DNA of 64,000 nucleotides from Pseudonocardia sp. CNS-004 (GCA_001942185.1 MKJV01000055.1:62001-126000); one strand, 5' to 3'; positions 1 to 10,257 are shown, counted from the stretch's first letter. Numbers and translations: made by a program. Notes: generated by a model from the letters alone, not told the origin.

Positions 1-570
1 ATCCAGATCGACACCACCAACGTGCTGTTCATCGTGGCCGGCGCGTTCGCGGGTCTCGAGAAGATCATCGGCGACCGCGTGGGCAAGCGTGGCCTCGGTT
101 TCGGCGCCGAGATCCGCTCCAAGCGCGAGGTCGACCCGGCCGAGAGCTTCGGCGAGACGCTGCCCGAGGACCTCATCAAGTTCGGCCTGATCCCCGAGTT
201 CATCGGGCGCCTGCCGATCGTCGCCTCGGTCACCTCGCTGGACAAGGACGCCCTCGTCAAGATCCTCACCGAGCCGCGCAACGCACTGGTGAAGCAGTAC
301 CGCAAGCTGTTCGAGATGGACGGCGTGGAGCTGGAGTTCACCGAGGACGCGCTCGAAGCGGTGGCCGACCAGGCCATCCTGCGCGGCACCGGTGCCCGTG
401 GCCTCCGAGCGATCATGGAGGAGGTGCTGCTGCCCTGCATGTACGACATCCCGAGCCGTGATGACGTGGCGAAGGTCGTCGTCACCGGCCAGACGGTACG
501 CAGCAACGTCAACCCCACGATCGTCCCGCGCACGCCTGCCCGCCGGGAGCGGCGCGAGCGCTCCGCCTGA
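1..570 (+). CDS. clpX: ATP-dependent Clp protease ATP-binding subunit ClpX, 3' part
   Basis: This is the last 189 residues of ClpX; the 5' end lies outside the window. ClpX is the hexameric AAA+ unfoldase that feeds substrates into ClpP. Visible are the end of the large AAA+ subdomain ([14 protein letters not shown], then [11 protein letters not shown]) and the small subdomain with the sensor-2 motif [13 protein letters not shown] near fragment residue 130. The tail after VVTG is short and Arg-rich ([11 protein letters not shown]), as in other actinobacterial ClpX proteins. The reading frame is intact and a hairpin follows the stop codon. Identification is secure from motif order. Confidence 0.97.
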   Translation: MQIDTTNVLFIVAGAFAGLEKIIGDRVGKRGLGFGAEIRSKREVDPAESFGETLPEDLIKFGLIPEFIGRLPIVASVTSLDKDALVKILTEPRNALVKQYRKLFEMDGVELEFTEDALEAVADQAILRGTGARGLRAIMEEVLLPCMYDIPSRDDVAKVVVTGQTVRSNVNPTIVPRTPARRERRERSA

Positions 571-590
571 GCTACCACCCGAGTGACGCC

Positions 591-609
591 GGTCCGCGCA
601 TCGCGGGCC
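591..609 (+). terminator. hairpin after clpX
   Basis: GGTCCGCG and CGCGGGCC pair around a CAT loop, 21 bases after the clpX stop codon. There is no T-run, as is common for actinobacterial terminators, so the terminator role is inferred from position and stem strength. Confidence 0.45.
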
Positions 610-669
610 GCGTCGCTGTTTCAGCGGTCCGCCGCTCGTCGGCCGTTCGTCGACCGTTCGTCGCGACTG

Positions 670-680
670 CATACCGTATG
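670..680. promoter_or_regulatory. palindromic site upstream of the OFA transporter
   Basis: CATACCGTATG is a perfect 11-base palindrome (CATAC-C-GTATG) about 80 bases before the transporter start. It is the only clear dyad in this AT-richer promoter-like stretch and could be an operator. No regulator gene is adjacent, so its partner is unknown. Confidence 0.35.
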
Positions 681-761
681 ACCCACCCTCCGTTGCGGGT
701 TCAACCATCGTGATCTACGTTCACGCGGTTCGTGTCGCTCGACGCTCTCGAGGGAGCTGCA

Positions 762-2151
762 ATGGCCATCGGGTTCCTGCAACGTGAGCGCATCATCGCG
801 CCGCCGGGCTGGAGCAGGTGGCTGGTACCACCCGCCGCCCTGTCCATCCACCTCGCGATCGGGCAGGCGTACGCCTGGAGCGTCTTCAAGAACCCGCTCA
901 CGGCCACGATGCTCGAGGGCAACCCGGCCGCAGGCACCCTGACCGCGCTCCCCTTCACCCTGGGCATCGTCATGCTGGGGGTGTCGGCAGCCGTGTTCGG
1001 CACGGCGGTCGACCGCAACGGGCCCCGCTGGGCGATGTTCATCGCCACGCTCTGCTTCTCCGCGGGCTTCCTCGTCTCGGCGTTCGGCGTCTGGATCGGC
1101 CAGTACTGGCTGGTCATCGTCGGGTACGGCCTGATCGGCGGGATCGGGCTGGGGATCGGCTACATCTCGCCGGTGTCCACCCTGATCAAGTGGTTCCCGG
1201 ACCGTCCCGGGATGGCCACCGGTCTCGCGATCATGGGGTTCGGTGGTGGTGCGCTGATCGCGTCCCCGTGGTCGGCGTCGATGCTGTCCGCGTTCGGGGC
1301 CACCGGCGAGAACGCCCAGTCGGGCGGTATCGCGCTCGCCTTCCTGATCCACGGCGTGGTGTACGCCGTGTTCATGTCGGTGGGCTGGCTGCTGGTGCGG
1401 GTGCCGCGGACGGCTGGACGCCGGCGGGCTGGCACCCGGCGGCCGCGAAGACCGGGTCGCTCATCACCACCGCCAACGTGTCGGCGAACAACGCGATCCG
1501 CACGCCGCAGTTCTGGCTGCTGTGGATCGTGCTCTGCTTCAACGTCACCGCGGGGATCGGCATCCTCGAGCGGGCGTCGCCGATCTTCCAGGACTACTTC
1601 CCGGACGCCGGCACCCAGATCGCTGCCGCGGCGGCCGGGTTCGTCGCGATCCTGTCGCTCGCGAACATGCTGGGCCGGTTCGTCTGGTCCTCCACGTCCG
1701 ACCTGATCGGGCGCAAGAACATCTACCGCGTCTACCTCGCGTCGGTGCGCTGCTCTACCTGCTCATCACGTTGCTCGGCAACGCCAACCAGGCGTTGTTC
1801 CTGATCGCCTCGATGCTGATCCTGTCGTTCTACGGCGGCGGTTTCGCCACGGTGCCCGCGTACCTGCGTGACCTGTTCGGCACGTACCAGGTGGGTGCGA
1901 TCCACGGCCGCCTGCTCACCGCGTGGTCCACGGCGGGCGTGCTCGGGCCGGTGATCGTGAACGCGATCGCCGACGCGCAGATCGCGGCGGGCGTGGAGGG
2001 GCCGGGCCGGTACACCGAGGCCTTCTCGATCATGATCGGTCTGCTCGTGGTCGGGTTCGTCTGCAACGAGCTCATCCGGCCGGTGAACGAGCGGTACCAC
2101 GAGCCCGCCGGCGACCAGACCATCGGCACGACGGGAGCGAAGGCGGCATGA
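762..2151 (+). CDS. OFA-family MFS transporter (oxalate/formate antiporter-like), two frame changes
   Basis: This is a 12-helix major facilitator of the oxalate:formate antiporter family, about 463 residues once frames are joined. The start is ATG 762 behind GAGGGAG. The N-terminal half carries the family signature IGQAYAWSVFKNPL in helix 1 and YISPVSTLIKWFPDRPG in the helix 4-5 loop. The frame shifts near 1408 (after LLVRVPR) and near 1739 (after RKNIYRVYL); adding one G at each joins three segments that together make one normal family member. The stop overlaps the next ATG (ATGA), so the 46-residue partner is translationally coupled. The substrate is probably a small carboxylate, by family only. 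Confidence 0.88.
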
Positions 2152-2288
2152 GCACTCAGCCGGACACCACCGAGGCCCCTGCCGGTCCGCCGCCGGTCGC
2201 GTGGCTGGCGTGGGCGTGGGTCGTTATCCCGTTCCTGTACGGCCTCTACCAGCTGGTCATCAAGATCCCGGCCCTCTTCGGCGGCTGA
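2148..2288 (+). CDS. small single-helix partner of the OFA transporter
   Basis: This is a 46-residue protein starting at ATG 2148, which overlaps the transporter stop codon. The first 16 residues are polar and proline-rich. They are followed by one hydrophobic segment containing three tryptophans/aromatics (AWLAWAWVVIPFLYGLYQLV) and a short tail IKIPALFGG. Such proteins recur directly after OFA transporters in actinobacteria and other bacteria, and are annotated as a transporter small subunit. Their biochemical role is not established to my knowledge. The coupling and the single membrane helix suggest a stabilising or accessory subunit. Confidence 0.8.
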   Translation: MSTQPDTTEAPAGPPPVAWLAWAWVVIPFLYGLYQLVIKIPALFGG

Positions 2289-2290
2289 TC

Positions 2291-2351
2291 CGCGCGCGAC
2301 TGTGGTCCTCGCAGAGCCCGTGGCCCCTGCGAGGACCACAGTGCGCGCGCG
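2291..2351. repeat. near-perfect 24-bp inverted repeat (hairpin)
   Basis: The left arm 2291-2314 (CGCGCGCG then CTGTGGTCCTCGCAG) and right arm 2327-2351 are complementary apart from one bulged position, with a 12-base loop. It begins 3 bases after the small-subunit stop codon and ends 13 bases before the next gene. It may act as a terminator, but the arms are longer than that needs and resemble the other repeat elements in this window. Confidence 0.8.
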
Positions 2352-2363
2352 TACGGTCGCACT

Positions 2364-2653
2364 GTGGCTGAGAGCAGTGATGCACGCGCCTGTCCGAGTG
2401 GGTCGCCGCAGTGGTGGAGGAGCTCGGTATCGAGGCTTCCGTCGGGGGCGAAGTCGTCGACATGGTGCTCGACCTGACCTCCGACGTGGCCCACGGCGTC
2501 TCCCGCCCGGGCGCACCGGTCACCGCGTTCCTCGTCGGGCTGGCAGCCGGCCGGGCCGGCGACCCGGCCGCCGCCGCACGCGAGTACGCCGGGAAGATCA
2601 GCGCGCTCGCCGACCGCTGGGACGCTGGCAGCAACCGGCCCGGCCGCGGCTGA
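2364..2653 (+). CDS. DUF6457-type small protein, one frame change
   Basis: This is a protein of about 96 residues. A GTG start at 2364 reads VAESSDARA; after one missing base near 2389 the frame continues LSEWVAAVVEELGIE. The core DVAHGVSRPGAPVTAFLVG followed by an Ala-rich helix (LAAGRAGDPAAAAREYAGKISALADRW) is the pattern of DUF6457 proteins, small helical proteins sometimes fused or linked to MobA-like molybdenum cofactor genes. No molybdenum gene is nearby. Without the frame change an internal GTG at 2411 would give an 80-residue version. Confidence 0.7.
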
Positions 2654-2676
2654 CCTCCTCGGACCGTGCGCCGGGA

Positions 2677-2711
2677 GCGCGACTCGCGTGCAGCGGGGGC
2701 GCGACTCGCGT
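2677..2711. repeat. two direct copies of a 13-bp unit, period 22
   Basis: GCGCGACTCGCGT occurs at 2677-2689 and 2699-2711, in the gap between two convergent genes. It is too short to classify. The second copy runs into the stop codon of the downstream minus-strand gene. Confidence 0.6.
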
Positions 2712-3160
2712 CAGGCCGTCATGTCCAGCTCGGCGATGACCCGGGTCGGGCGTACCCGCACCACCAGCTCACCGGGCACGCCGTTGCGCTTCCCGAACTC
2801 CTCGGCGCGGTCGGCGCCCATGTAGCGGCCGCCGATGGCGGTGGCGGTGCGCACCAGCTCGTCCGGGTCCTCCGAGACGGCCGCCTCGCCCTGTACCTGC
2901 ACGAACGCGTACGGGGGCTCCTCGAGGTCGACGGTGATCACCAGCCGCGGGTCCCGGGCGATGGCCCGGCTCTTCGCGGTGGTCGCACCGGTGTTGAAGA
3001 CGAGGTCGTCGCCTTCCAGGACGAACCAGACCGGTGCCACCAGCGGGCGGCCGTCCTTGGCGACGTAGCCCAGCTTGCCGGTGCGGGTTCCGGCGGACAG
3101 GAATGCCCGGACATCGGGCGTGAAGGCAGACACGTCCGCACCGTAGCCGCCGGCGTTCAT
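2711..3160 (-). CDS. PPOX-class (probably F420-dependent) oxidoreductase
   Basis: This 149-residue split-barrel flavin/deazaflavin protein is of the pyridoxamine-5'-phosphate-oxidase superfamily. The pattern GKLGYVAKDGRPLVAPVWFVLEG, then the FNTGATTAKSRAI strand and the helix with DPRLVITVD, is typical of the F420-binding class abundant in actinobacteria. It likely reduces a small organic substrate; which one cannot be told. ATG 3160 gives a normal length. The gene stands alone on the minus strand, divergent from the phosphatase gene with 44 bases between starts. Confidence 0.85.
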   Translation of the reverse strand: MNAGGYGADVSAFTPDVRAFLSAGTRTGKLGYVAKDGRPLVAPVWFVLEGDDLVFNTGATTAKSRAIARDPRLVITVDLEEPPYAFVQVQGEAAVSEDPDELVRTATAIGGRYMGADRAEEFGKRNGVPGELVVRVRPTRVIAELDMTA

Positions 3161-3204
3161 CCCACGACCGGTATCCGTTCACCCGAGTGGACTACACCAG
3201 GCAC

Positions 3205-4704
3205 ATGCGCTCCCGTGTCGACCGCCGCACCTTCCTCCGCGCCACCGCCGTCGGTGCGCTCGCAGTTCCCGGCCTCGTCCGCGCCGACCGCCCACTGCTC
3301 ACGCACGGCGTGCAGTCCGGGGACGTGATTCGCGGGTCCGGCCTGGTCTGGGCGCGGGCCGACCGGCCGTCGCGGATGGTCGTCGAGGTGTCGGACGGGC
3401 CCGGTTTCGAGCACGCGCGGCGGGTGGTCGGGCCGGCGCTCAGGCCGGACACCGACTTCACCGGGAAGGTGCGGGTGCGCGGGGCGGGCCGCACGGTCCA
3501 CTACCGGGTCACCGCGGAGGACCTCGACGGCCGGGTCGCGAGCGAGCCGGTGACGGGGTCGTTCCGCACCCCGCCCGCGCGCGGCGAGGGGGTGCGGTTC
3601 CTCTGGTCCGGGGACGTGGTCGGGCAGGGCTGGGGGATCGACAGGGACCGCGGCGGGATGCGGATCTTCCGAGCCATGGCCGGGCGGGACCCGGACTTCT
3701 TCCTGCACAGCGGCGACACCGTGTACGCCGACGGCCCGCTCACCGAGACCGTCGCGCTGCCGGACGGGACGACATGGCGCAACGTGGTGACGCCGGAGAA
3801 GCTGAAGGTGGCCGAGACCCTCGCCGAGTTCCGCGGGCAGTACGCCTACAACCTGCTCGACGAGAACGTGCGCGCGTTCGCCGCGGCCGTGCCGCAGGTG
3901 AACCAGTGGGACGACCACGAGGTCACCAACAACTGGTACCCGGGCGAGGTGCTCGCCGACGACCGCTACACCGAGAAGCGCGTGGACGTGCTCGCCGAGC
4001 GCGCGTTCCGGGCCTTCCACGAGTGGGTGCCGCTCGACCCGCGCCGGGCGCTGGACGGGCGGGTCCACCGCCGCATGTCGTACGGCGCCCACGTCGACGT
4101 CTTCGTGATCGACATGCGCACCTACCGGGACGCCAACGGGGCGAACACCGACCCGCTCGGACGCATCCTCGGCGAGCGGCAGGCCCGCTGGCTCGTCGAC
4201 GGGCTGGCGTCCTCGCAGGCGACCTGGAAGTTCGTGGCGTCGGACATGCCGATCGGGGTGCAGGTTCCGGACGGGACGGCGTGGGAGGCCGTCGCGAACG
4301 GCGTCGCGGGCCCGCCGAGCGGGCGGGAGGCGGAGCTGGCCTGGGTGTTGTCGGAGCTGCGCAGGCGCCACGTCCGCAACGTCGTGTGGCTGACGGCGGA
4401 CGTGCACTACACCGCCGCCCACCACTACGCGCCGGAGCGGGCGTCGTTCACCGAGTTCGACCCGTTCTGGGAGTTCGTCTCCGGGCCGCTGCACGCGGGT
4501 GCGTTCGGGCCGAACCCGCTCGACCCGACGTTCGGCGCGGAGGCCGTGTTCGTGCAGGCCCCGCCGGCCCCGAACACGTCGCCCGCGGAGGGCTTCCAGC
4601 ACTTCGGTGAGGTCGAGGTCGCACCGGAAGGCGAGCTGCGGGTGACTTTGCGCGGGCAGGACGGCGAGGAGCTCTGGTCGACCACGGTGCAGCCCATGGC
4701 GTGA
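3205..4704 (+). CDS. phoD: secreted alkaline phosphatase D (PhoD family)
   Basis: This is a 499-residue exported phosphodiesterase/phosphatase. The chosen ATG 3205 puts a twin-arginine signal (RRTFLRATAVGALAVPGLVRA) at the N-terminus; the GTG 18 bases upstream is less likely. An Ig-like N-terminal domain precedes the metallophosphatase domain, whose metal-ligand motifs are visible in order: WSGDVV, HSGDTVYADG, NQWDDHEVTNNW and TADVHYTAAHHY. PhoD enzymes bind Fe3+ and Ca2+ and release phosphate from mono- and diesters outside the cell. There is no obvious PhoP box upstream. The reading frame is intact. Confidence 0.92.
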   Translation: MRSRVDRRTFLRATAVGALAVPGLVRADRPLLTHGVQSGDVIRGSGLVWARADRPSRMVVEVSDGPGFEHARRVVGPALRPDTDFTGKVRVRGAGRTVHYRVTAEDLDGRVASEPVTGSFRTPPARGEGVRFLWSGDVVGQGWGIDRDRGGMRIFRAMAGRDPDFFLHSGDTVYADGPLTETVALPDGTTWRNVVTPEKLKVAETLAEFRGQYAYNLLDENVRAFAAAVPQVNQWDDHEVTNNWYPGEVLADDRYTEKRVDVLAERAFRAFHEWVPLDPRRALDGRVHRRMSYGAHVDVFVIDMRTYRDANGANTDPLGRILGERQARWLVDGLASSQATWKFVASDMPIGVQVPDGTAWEAVANGVAGPPSGREAELAWVLSELRRRHVRNVVWLTADVHYTAAHHYAPERASFTEFDPFWEFVSGPLHAGAFGPNPLDPTFGAEAVFVQAPPAPNTSPAEGFQHFGEVEVAPEGELRVTLRGQDGEELWSTTVQPMA

Positions 4705-4730
4705 CCCGTGCCGGCGGGCAGGATCGGCGC

Positions 4731-5487
4731 ATGCGGACCGTGGTCGGGATGGCGCGCTGGGTCGGCTCCCGGGTCGGGCAGGTGGCACGTCGGAGCTCGT
4801 CGCCCGAGCAGGCAGCCCAGGTGCGGCCGCTGGCGGCAGGGCGGCGCCCGCTGCTCACCGACCGCCTCGGCGAGCAGCGCCGCGGCGGCGTGCGGCTCGA
4901 CCAGGTCGACGGCACCACCTGCGGCAGCGCGGTCCTCGTCGCCCTCGCGGCGTGGGCCGACCCCGCGGAGACGGCGCGCCTGGACGGCGACGACGCCAAC
5001 GGCGAAGACACGGCCGCCGCGGCCACCGGGTCCGGTGTGGCCGCCGGCGCGGGCGGGGGTGGCCATCGGGTTCGGCGCACGGTTCGACGCCCGGCAGCGG
5101 GAGGTGCACCGCCAGTCCACGCGGTTCTGGCCGCGGGCGCTGGGCACCAGCCCGTGGGGGATGGTGCGCTGGCTGCGCCGCCACGTCCCCGGCGCCGGGC
5201 CGTACCGCGTGCGGCTGGTGGACGACGTGTCCGCCGCCGACGTCGACGACGCGCTCGCGCAGGCCCGGGCGGCCCTCGCCGCCGGGCGGCCGGTACCGCT
5301 GCTGGTGGGGGCTCTGGTGCCGCGCCACTACGTGCTCGCCCTCGGGGTGGCGGGCGACGGCCGGTGGCGGGTGTACGAGCCCACGAGCGGCGAGGTCCGC
5401 GCACTGGGCCTGAGGCTGGTCCGGGAGCGCAGGCTCGCGCCGGTGCTGGGGTTCGACCGGCTGCAGGCGGTGCTGCTGCCCGCCTAG
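4731..5487 (+). CDS. unrecognised conserved protein, C39/papain-like peptidase pattern, frame changes
   Basis: This is a protein of about 250 residues starting at ATG 4731. The N-terminal part reads in one frame to about 5045 and the C-terminal part in another; two missing bases between 5045 and 5065 would join them. I do not know a named family. The motifs look like a cysteine peptidase of the C39/papain fold: DGTTCGSAVLVALAAW (Cys in a helix), PRHYVLALG (His on a strand) and WRVYEPTSGEV (where family members have DP/NP). There is no signal peptide. It lies 26 bases after phoD, and its stop codon overlaps the convergent permease stop. The catalytic assignment is inference. Confidence 0.6.
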
Positions 5488-6913
5488 CGGTCCTGGTTGA
5501 GCAGCGAGTGGCGCCTGCCGTAGGCCAGGTAGATCACCAGGCCGATGACCAGCCACACCGCGAACCGCAGCCAGCTGAGCAGGTCGAGGTTCAGCATCAG
5601 GTAGAAGCAGGCCAGCGCGGCGATCGCGGGCAGAACGGGCGACAGCGGCACGCGGAAGGGGCGTTGGAGGTCGGGCCGGCTGCGGCGCAACACCGGCACC
5701 GCGATCGCCACGATGATCATCGCACTCAGCGCGCCGATGGAGACCATGTCGGCCAGCTCGGAGATCGGGGTGGTGGCGGCGATGATCGCGATCACGACGC
5801 GCCGATGATCGTCATCCGGTGGGGGGTGCCGAAGCGGGGGTGGGCCGTGCCGATCGGGGCCGGGAGGAGCCCGTCGCGGCCCATCGCGAACCCGATCCGC
5901 CCGATCGTGACGAGCTCGACCATCATCACCGACGTCAGCCCGGTGACCGCGCCGATCGAGATCAGCGCTCCGACCCAGGGCAGCCCGACCGCGTTGAACG
6001 CGCCCGCGAGCGGGGCGCCGGTGTCGATCTGGTCGTAGGGCACCATCGCCGTCAGCACGAACGAGACCGCGATGTACAGCACCGCGCACACGCTCAGCGC
6101 GCCCAGCAGCCCGATCGTCATGTCGCGTTCCGGGCGCCGGGTCTCCTCGCCCAGGTTGGCCAGTGCCTCGAAGCCGGTGTAGGCGAAGAAGACGACCGCG
6201 GCGGCCGTGAGCATCCCGCCGACGCCGTACGCGGTGGCCTCCAGGCCGAACACGCCCTCGACGACGGGCTGCTCGAGCACCGAGCCGCCTTCGGGCAGGG
6301 GCACCGCGGGCGGGATGAACGGGGTGAGGTTCGCGGCGTCGATGAAGAACACCCCGACGCCGATGATCAGCACGCAGACCGCGAGCTTGACCGCCACCAG
6401 CACGTTGGTGAGCCGCGAGGACTCGCGGATCCCGAGGATGGCCACCACGGTGAGGACGCCGATGATCAGGACGGCCCCGATGTTGACCGGCGCCGTCTCC
6501 CCGAACAGCACCTGCGGCAGCCCGAACAGGTTCGCCAGGTAGCTCGACCAGCTCCGGGAGACGACGGCGAGGCCGAGCCCGAACTCCAGCAGCAGGTCCC
6601 AGCCGATGATCCAGGCGAACAGCTCGCCGAGCGTGGCGAACGCGTACGTGTAGGCGGAGCCCGCGGTCGGCACCGAGGACGCGAGCTCGGCGTAGCAGAG
6701 CGCCGCCAGCGCGGCGACGACCGCGCCGATCACGAACGACAGGGCGACGGCAGGCCCCGCGTGCTCCTTGGCCTCGACCCCGGCCAGGGTGAAGATGCCG
6801 GTCCCGATGATGATGCCGACGCCGAACCCGACGAGGTCGCGCCCGCGCAGCATCCGTTTGAGGTTCTCGCTCCTGCCCCGCTCCAGGACGTGCTCGACCG
6901 GGATCGTGCGCAT
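5484..6913 (-). CDS. APC-superfamily amino-acid permease, one frame change
   Basis: This 12-helix cationic-amino-acid-transporter-like permease is about 476 residues after joining. It starts with MRTIPVEHVLERG and carries the APC helix-1 motif GFGVGIIIGTGIFTLAG and the helix-6 stretch VVFFAYTGFEALANLGEE. The frame changes near 5797, where GAS followed by a stop becomes GAVVIAIIAATTP once one G is added. The C-terminus matches the family to the last helices (LRFAVWLVIGLVIYLAYGRRHS). It is divergent from valS with a 95-bp gap. The likely role is proton-coupled uptake of amino acids. Confidence 0.88.
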
Positions 6914-7008
6914 CATCGACACCCGCAGCACGTTAGCCCGGTCGGCCGATTCCCGCCGGCGCGCGACCGGTCACGGGCACACCGTGGGTCGCTCGTAGAC
7001 TTCATCAG

Positions 7009-9653
7009 GTGACCGACACCCTCCCACAGCGCACTGCCGACCTGCCCGCCCAGTGGAACCCGGGCGAGGTAGAGGGCGTGCTCTACGAGCGGTGGGTCCA
7101 GGGCGGGTACTTCGAGGCCGACAACGCGTCGGACCGGCCGCCGTACTGCATCGTGATCCCGCCGCCCAACGTCACGGGCAGCCTGCACCTCGGCCACGCC
7201 ATGGACCACACGCTCATCGACATCCTCACCCGGCGCCGCCGGATGCAGGGCTACGACGCGCTGTGGCTGCCGGGCATGGACCACGCGGGCATCGCCACCC
7301 AGAACGTCGTCGAGCGCAGGCTCGCCGGTGACGGCCGCAGCCGCCACGACCTGGGCCGCGAGGCGTTCGTCGACGAGGTCTGGTCGTGGAAGGCCGAGTC
7401 CGGCGGGGCGATCCTCGGCCAGATGCGCCGGCTCGGCGACGGCGTCGACTGGACCCGCGAGCGGTTCACGCTCGACGACGGGCTCTCGCGCGCCGTCCAG
7501 ACGATCTTCAAGCGGCTCTTCGACGACGACCTCATCTACCGCGCCGAGCGGATCATCAACTGGTGCCCGCGGTGCCACACGGCGCTGTCGGACATCGAGG
7601 TCGACCACCACGACGACGAGGGCGAGCTCGTCTCCATCCGGTACGGGGACGGCGAGGACTCCGTCGTCGTCGCCACCACGCGCGTCGAGACGATGCTCGG
7701 CGACACCGGCGTGGCCGTCCACCCCGACGACGAGCGCTACGCCCACCTCGTCGGCCGCGAGATCGAGCTGCCGATCGTCGGCCGGAAGATCCGGGTGGTC
7801 GCCGACGAGCACGTCGATCCGGCGTTCGGCACCGGCGCGGTGAAGGTGACGCCCGCGCACGACCCCAACGACTTCGAGATCGGCCGCCGCCACGACCTGC
7901 CGATGCCCTCGATCATGGATGAGGCCGCGGTCATCAGCGGCTCCGGCACCCGCTTCGACGGGATGGACCGGTTCGCCGCGCGCGAGGCCGTCCGCGAGGA
8001 GCTGCGGGCGCAGGGCCGGATCGTCGCGGAGAAGCGGCCGTACGTGCACGCCGTCGGGCACTGCAGCCGGTGCGACACGGTGGTGGAGCCCCGGCTGTCC
8101 CTGCAGTGGTTCGTGCGGGTCGAGCCCCTCGCGAAGGCCGCGGGCGACGCCGTCCGCGACGGGCGCACCACGATCCACCCGAAGGAGCTGGAGAAGCGCT
8201 TCTTCGACTGGGTCGACAACATGCACGACTGGACGATCAGCCGGCAGCTGTGGTGGGGCCACCGCATCCCGGTGTGGTACGGGCCGAACGGCGAGGTCGT
8301 CTGCGTCGGCCCGGACGAGCAGCCGCCCGCCGGCGAGGGCTGGCGCCAGGACGAGGACGTCCTCGACACCTGGTTCTCCTCGGGCCTGTGGCCGATCTCC
8401 ACGCTCGGCTGGCCGGACGAGACGCCGGACCTCGCGCGCTACTACCCGACGTCCGTGCTGGTCACCGGCTACGACATCCTGTTCTTCTGGGTCGTCCGGA
8501 TGATGATGTTCGGCCTGTACGCCATGGACGGGAAGCCGCCGTTCGAGAACGTCTTCCTGCACGGGCTGATCCGCGACCAGTACGGCAAGAAGATGTCGAA
8601 GTCCAAGGGCAACACGATCGACCCGCTGGACCTCATCGACCGTTTCGGCGCCGACGCCCTGCGCTTCACGATCGCCCGCGGCGCCAACCCGGGTGCGGAC
8701 ATGGCGCTGTCGGAGGAGTGGGTCGCAGGCTCGCGCAACTTCGGCACGAAGCTGTGGAACGCCACCCGGCTCGCGCTGTCCAACGGGGCGTCGCCGGACC
8801 TCCCGCTGCCCGCCGAGGCCGACCGCACCGACGCCGACCGCTGGATCCTCGGCCGCCTCGCCGAGGTCGTCGAACAGACCGATGCGCTGCTGGAGGACTT
8901 CCAGTTCGCCAAGGCCACCGAGGGGCTCTACCACTTCACGTGGGACGAGCTGTGCGACTGGTACCTCGAGCTGGCGAAGGTGCAGCTGCGCGACGAGCAC
9001 ACCGCCGACGGCACGCGGGCCGTGCTCGGCCACGTGCTGGACGCGCTGCTGCGGCTGCTGCACCCGATCAGCCCGTTCGTCACCGAGGCGCTCTGGACGG
9101 CGCTCACGGGCCGCGAGTCCGTGGTCCTCGCCCCGTGGCCCACCGGCGTGGGCGCACCGGCCGACGCCGCCGCGAGCGGCCGGCTGGCCGACGTGCAGAA
9201 GCTGGTCACCGAGGTGCGCCGGTTCCGCACCGAGCAGGGCCTGCCCGACAGTCGCCGCGTCGCCGCCCGCGTCGAGGGCCTCGACGCCGCCGATCTCGGT
9301 GAGGCCGGTCCGGGTGGCGCGGCCGCCGCGCTCCGCTCGCTCGCCCGCCTCGACGACGCGGGCGACGGCTTCGCCCCCACCGCCACCCTGGACGTCCTGC
9401 TGTCCGGCGGGAAGGTCCACGTCGAGATCGACACCTCGGGTGCCATCGACGTGGCCGCCGAGCGGGCCCGCCTGGGCCGCGACCAGGCCGCGGCCCAGAA
9501 GGAACTGGACCAGGCCGACAAGAAGCTGGCCAACCCGAAGTTCGTCGAGAAGGCCCCGGCCGAGGTGGTGGAGGGCATCCGCACGCGCGCGAGGCCGCGG
9601 TGGCCGAGCTGGAGCGGGTCACGGCCCGCCTGGCAGCACTCCCGGAAGCGTAG
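7009..9653 (+). CDS. valS: valyl-tRNA synthetase (housekeeping), one frame change near the end
   Basis: This class I aminoacyl-tRNA synthetase is about 881 residues. It starts at GTG 7009. The HIGH-type motif [15 protein letters not shown] lies near residue 50, the editing domain in the middle, KKMSKSKGN near residue 525, and the anticodon-binding and C-terminal coiled-coil tRNA arm at the end. The coiled coil is broken near 9590: adding one C gives [11 protein letters not shown] and a stop at 9651, the normal family end. The uncorrected frame runs on into a repeat. This is the copy expected next to folC in actinobacteria, though a second valS and two other genes now lie between. Confidence 0.96.
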
Positions 9654-9658
9654 GACGC

Positions 9659-9728
9659 ACTTCGCACACCCAGCACCGACTTCGCACAAGGCGGGCCCTG
9701 TGCGAAGTTCGCACTGGGTGTGCGAAGT
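9659..9728. repeat. 70-bp inverted repeat between convergent genes (family A)
   Basis: The outer arms ACTTCGCACACCCAG and CTGGGTGTGCGAAGT are perfect complements. Inside them GACTTCGCACA pairs with TGTGCGAAGTTC. It fills the 93 bases between the valS and PPOX stop codons and could terminate both transcripts. A related, weaker copy lies at 30042-30087, again between two convergent 3' ends. Confidence 0.85.
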
Positions 9729-9746
9729 TGCCCGGGTCGCCTACGG

Positions 9747-10246
9747 TCAGAATCGGTGGCTCGTGTGGCTGAACGTGCCTTTCCGAAGGACAGGACCTTC
9801 GTCGGGGTCACCGCGTACACCAGCGCTTCGCCCACCGCGTGGTGGAATGCTCCATCGCGCGCCTCGAACTGCCAGCGGCCGTCCCACTTCGTGCGCCAGG
9901 CGTCGGCGAGCCGCTTCAGCGTGTCGTCGTCGGTGACCTGGACGGCGTCGCCCTCGACCACCACGTCGAGCCCGTGGTCCCAGGTGTTGCTGCCGGTCGT
10001 CAGGATCACGTGGGGGTTGGAGCGGAGGTTCAGGGACTTCTGCTCGGCCGCGCCGGTGCCGAAGTGGAGGGCGCCGTCCAGCCACACCGCGACGAGCGGG
10101 GTGACGTGCGGCCGCCCGTCGGCGCGGACGGTGGTGATCCAGAACAGCTCCGCGGTCTCGAGGACCCGTACGGCCTCCTCCCACGAGGTGGCGGTGGCGG
10201 CCGGCTCGCTGAAGCGACTGTCGAGCGAGGTGGTCGGGGTGTCCAT
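9747..10246 (-). CDS. pyridoxamine 5'-phosphate oxidase-family protein, one frame change
   Basis: This is a split-barrel flavoprotein-type protein of about 166 residues starting at ATG 10246. The pattern [28 protein letters not shown], then [21 protein letters not shown] and a Trp-rich C-terminal segment, is typical of general-stress/PPOX proteins in actinobacteria. Near 9783 one missing G changes the end; restored it reads [12 protein letters not shown] and stops at 9747. It starts 11 bases after the upstream serine hydrolase gene, so the two are probably one operon. The cofactor (FMN, F420 or heme) cannot be told. Confidence 0.82.
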
Positions 10247-10257
10247 CGGGAGTCCTC

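Noticed and set aside
762..2151. Calling the OFA transporter and the other interrupted genes pseudogenes
   Set aside because: The same kind of single-base loss hits essential genes throughout the window and each is cured by one base, so sequence error is the better explanation.
6913..9420. Long open frame (835 codons) on the minus strand opposite valS
   Set aside because: It is Arg/Gly/Asp/Val-rich with no domain pattern and mirrors the codon bias of valS; an antisense shadow in very GC-rich DNA.
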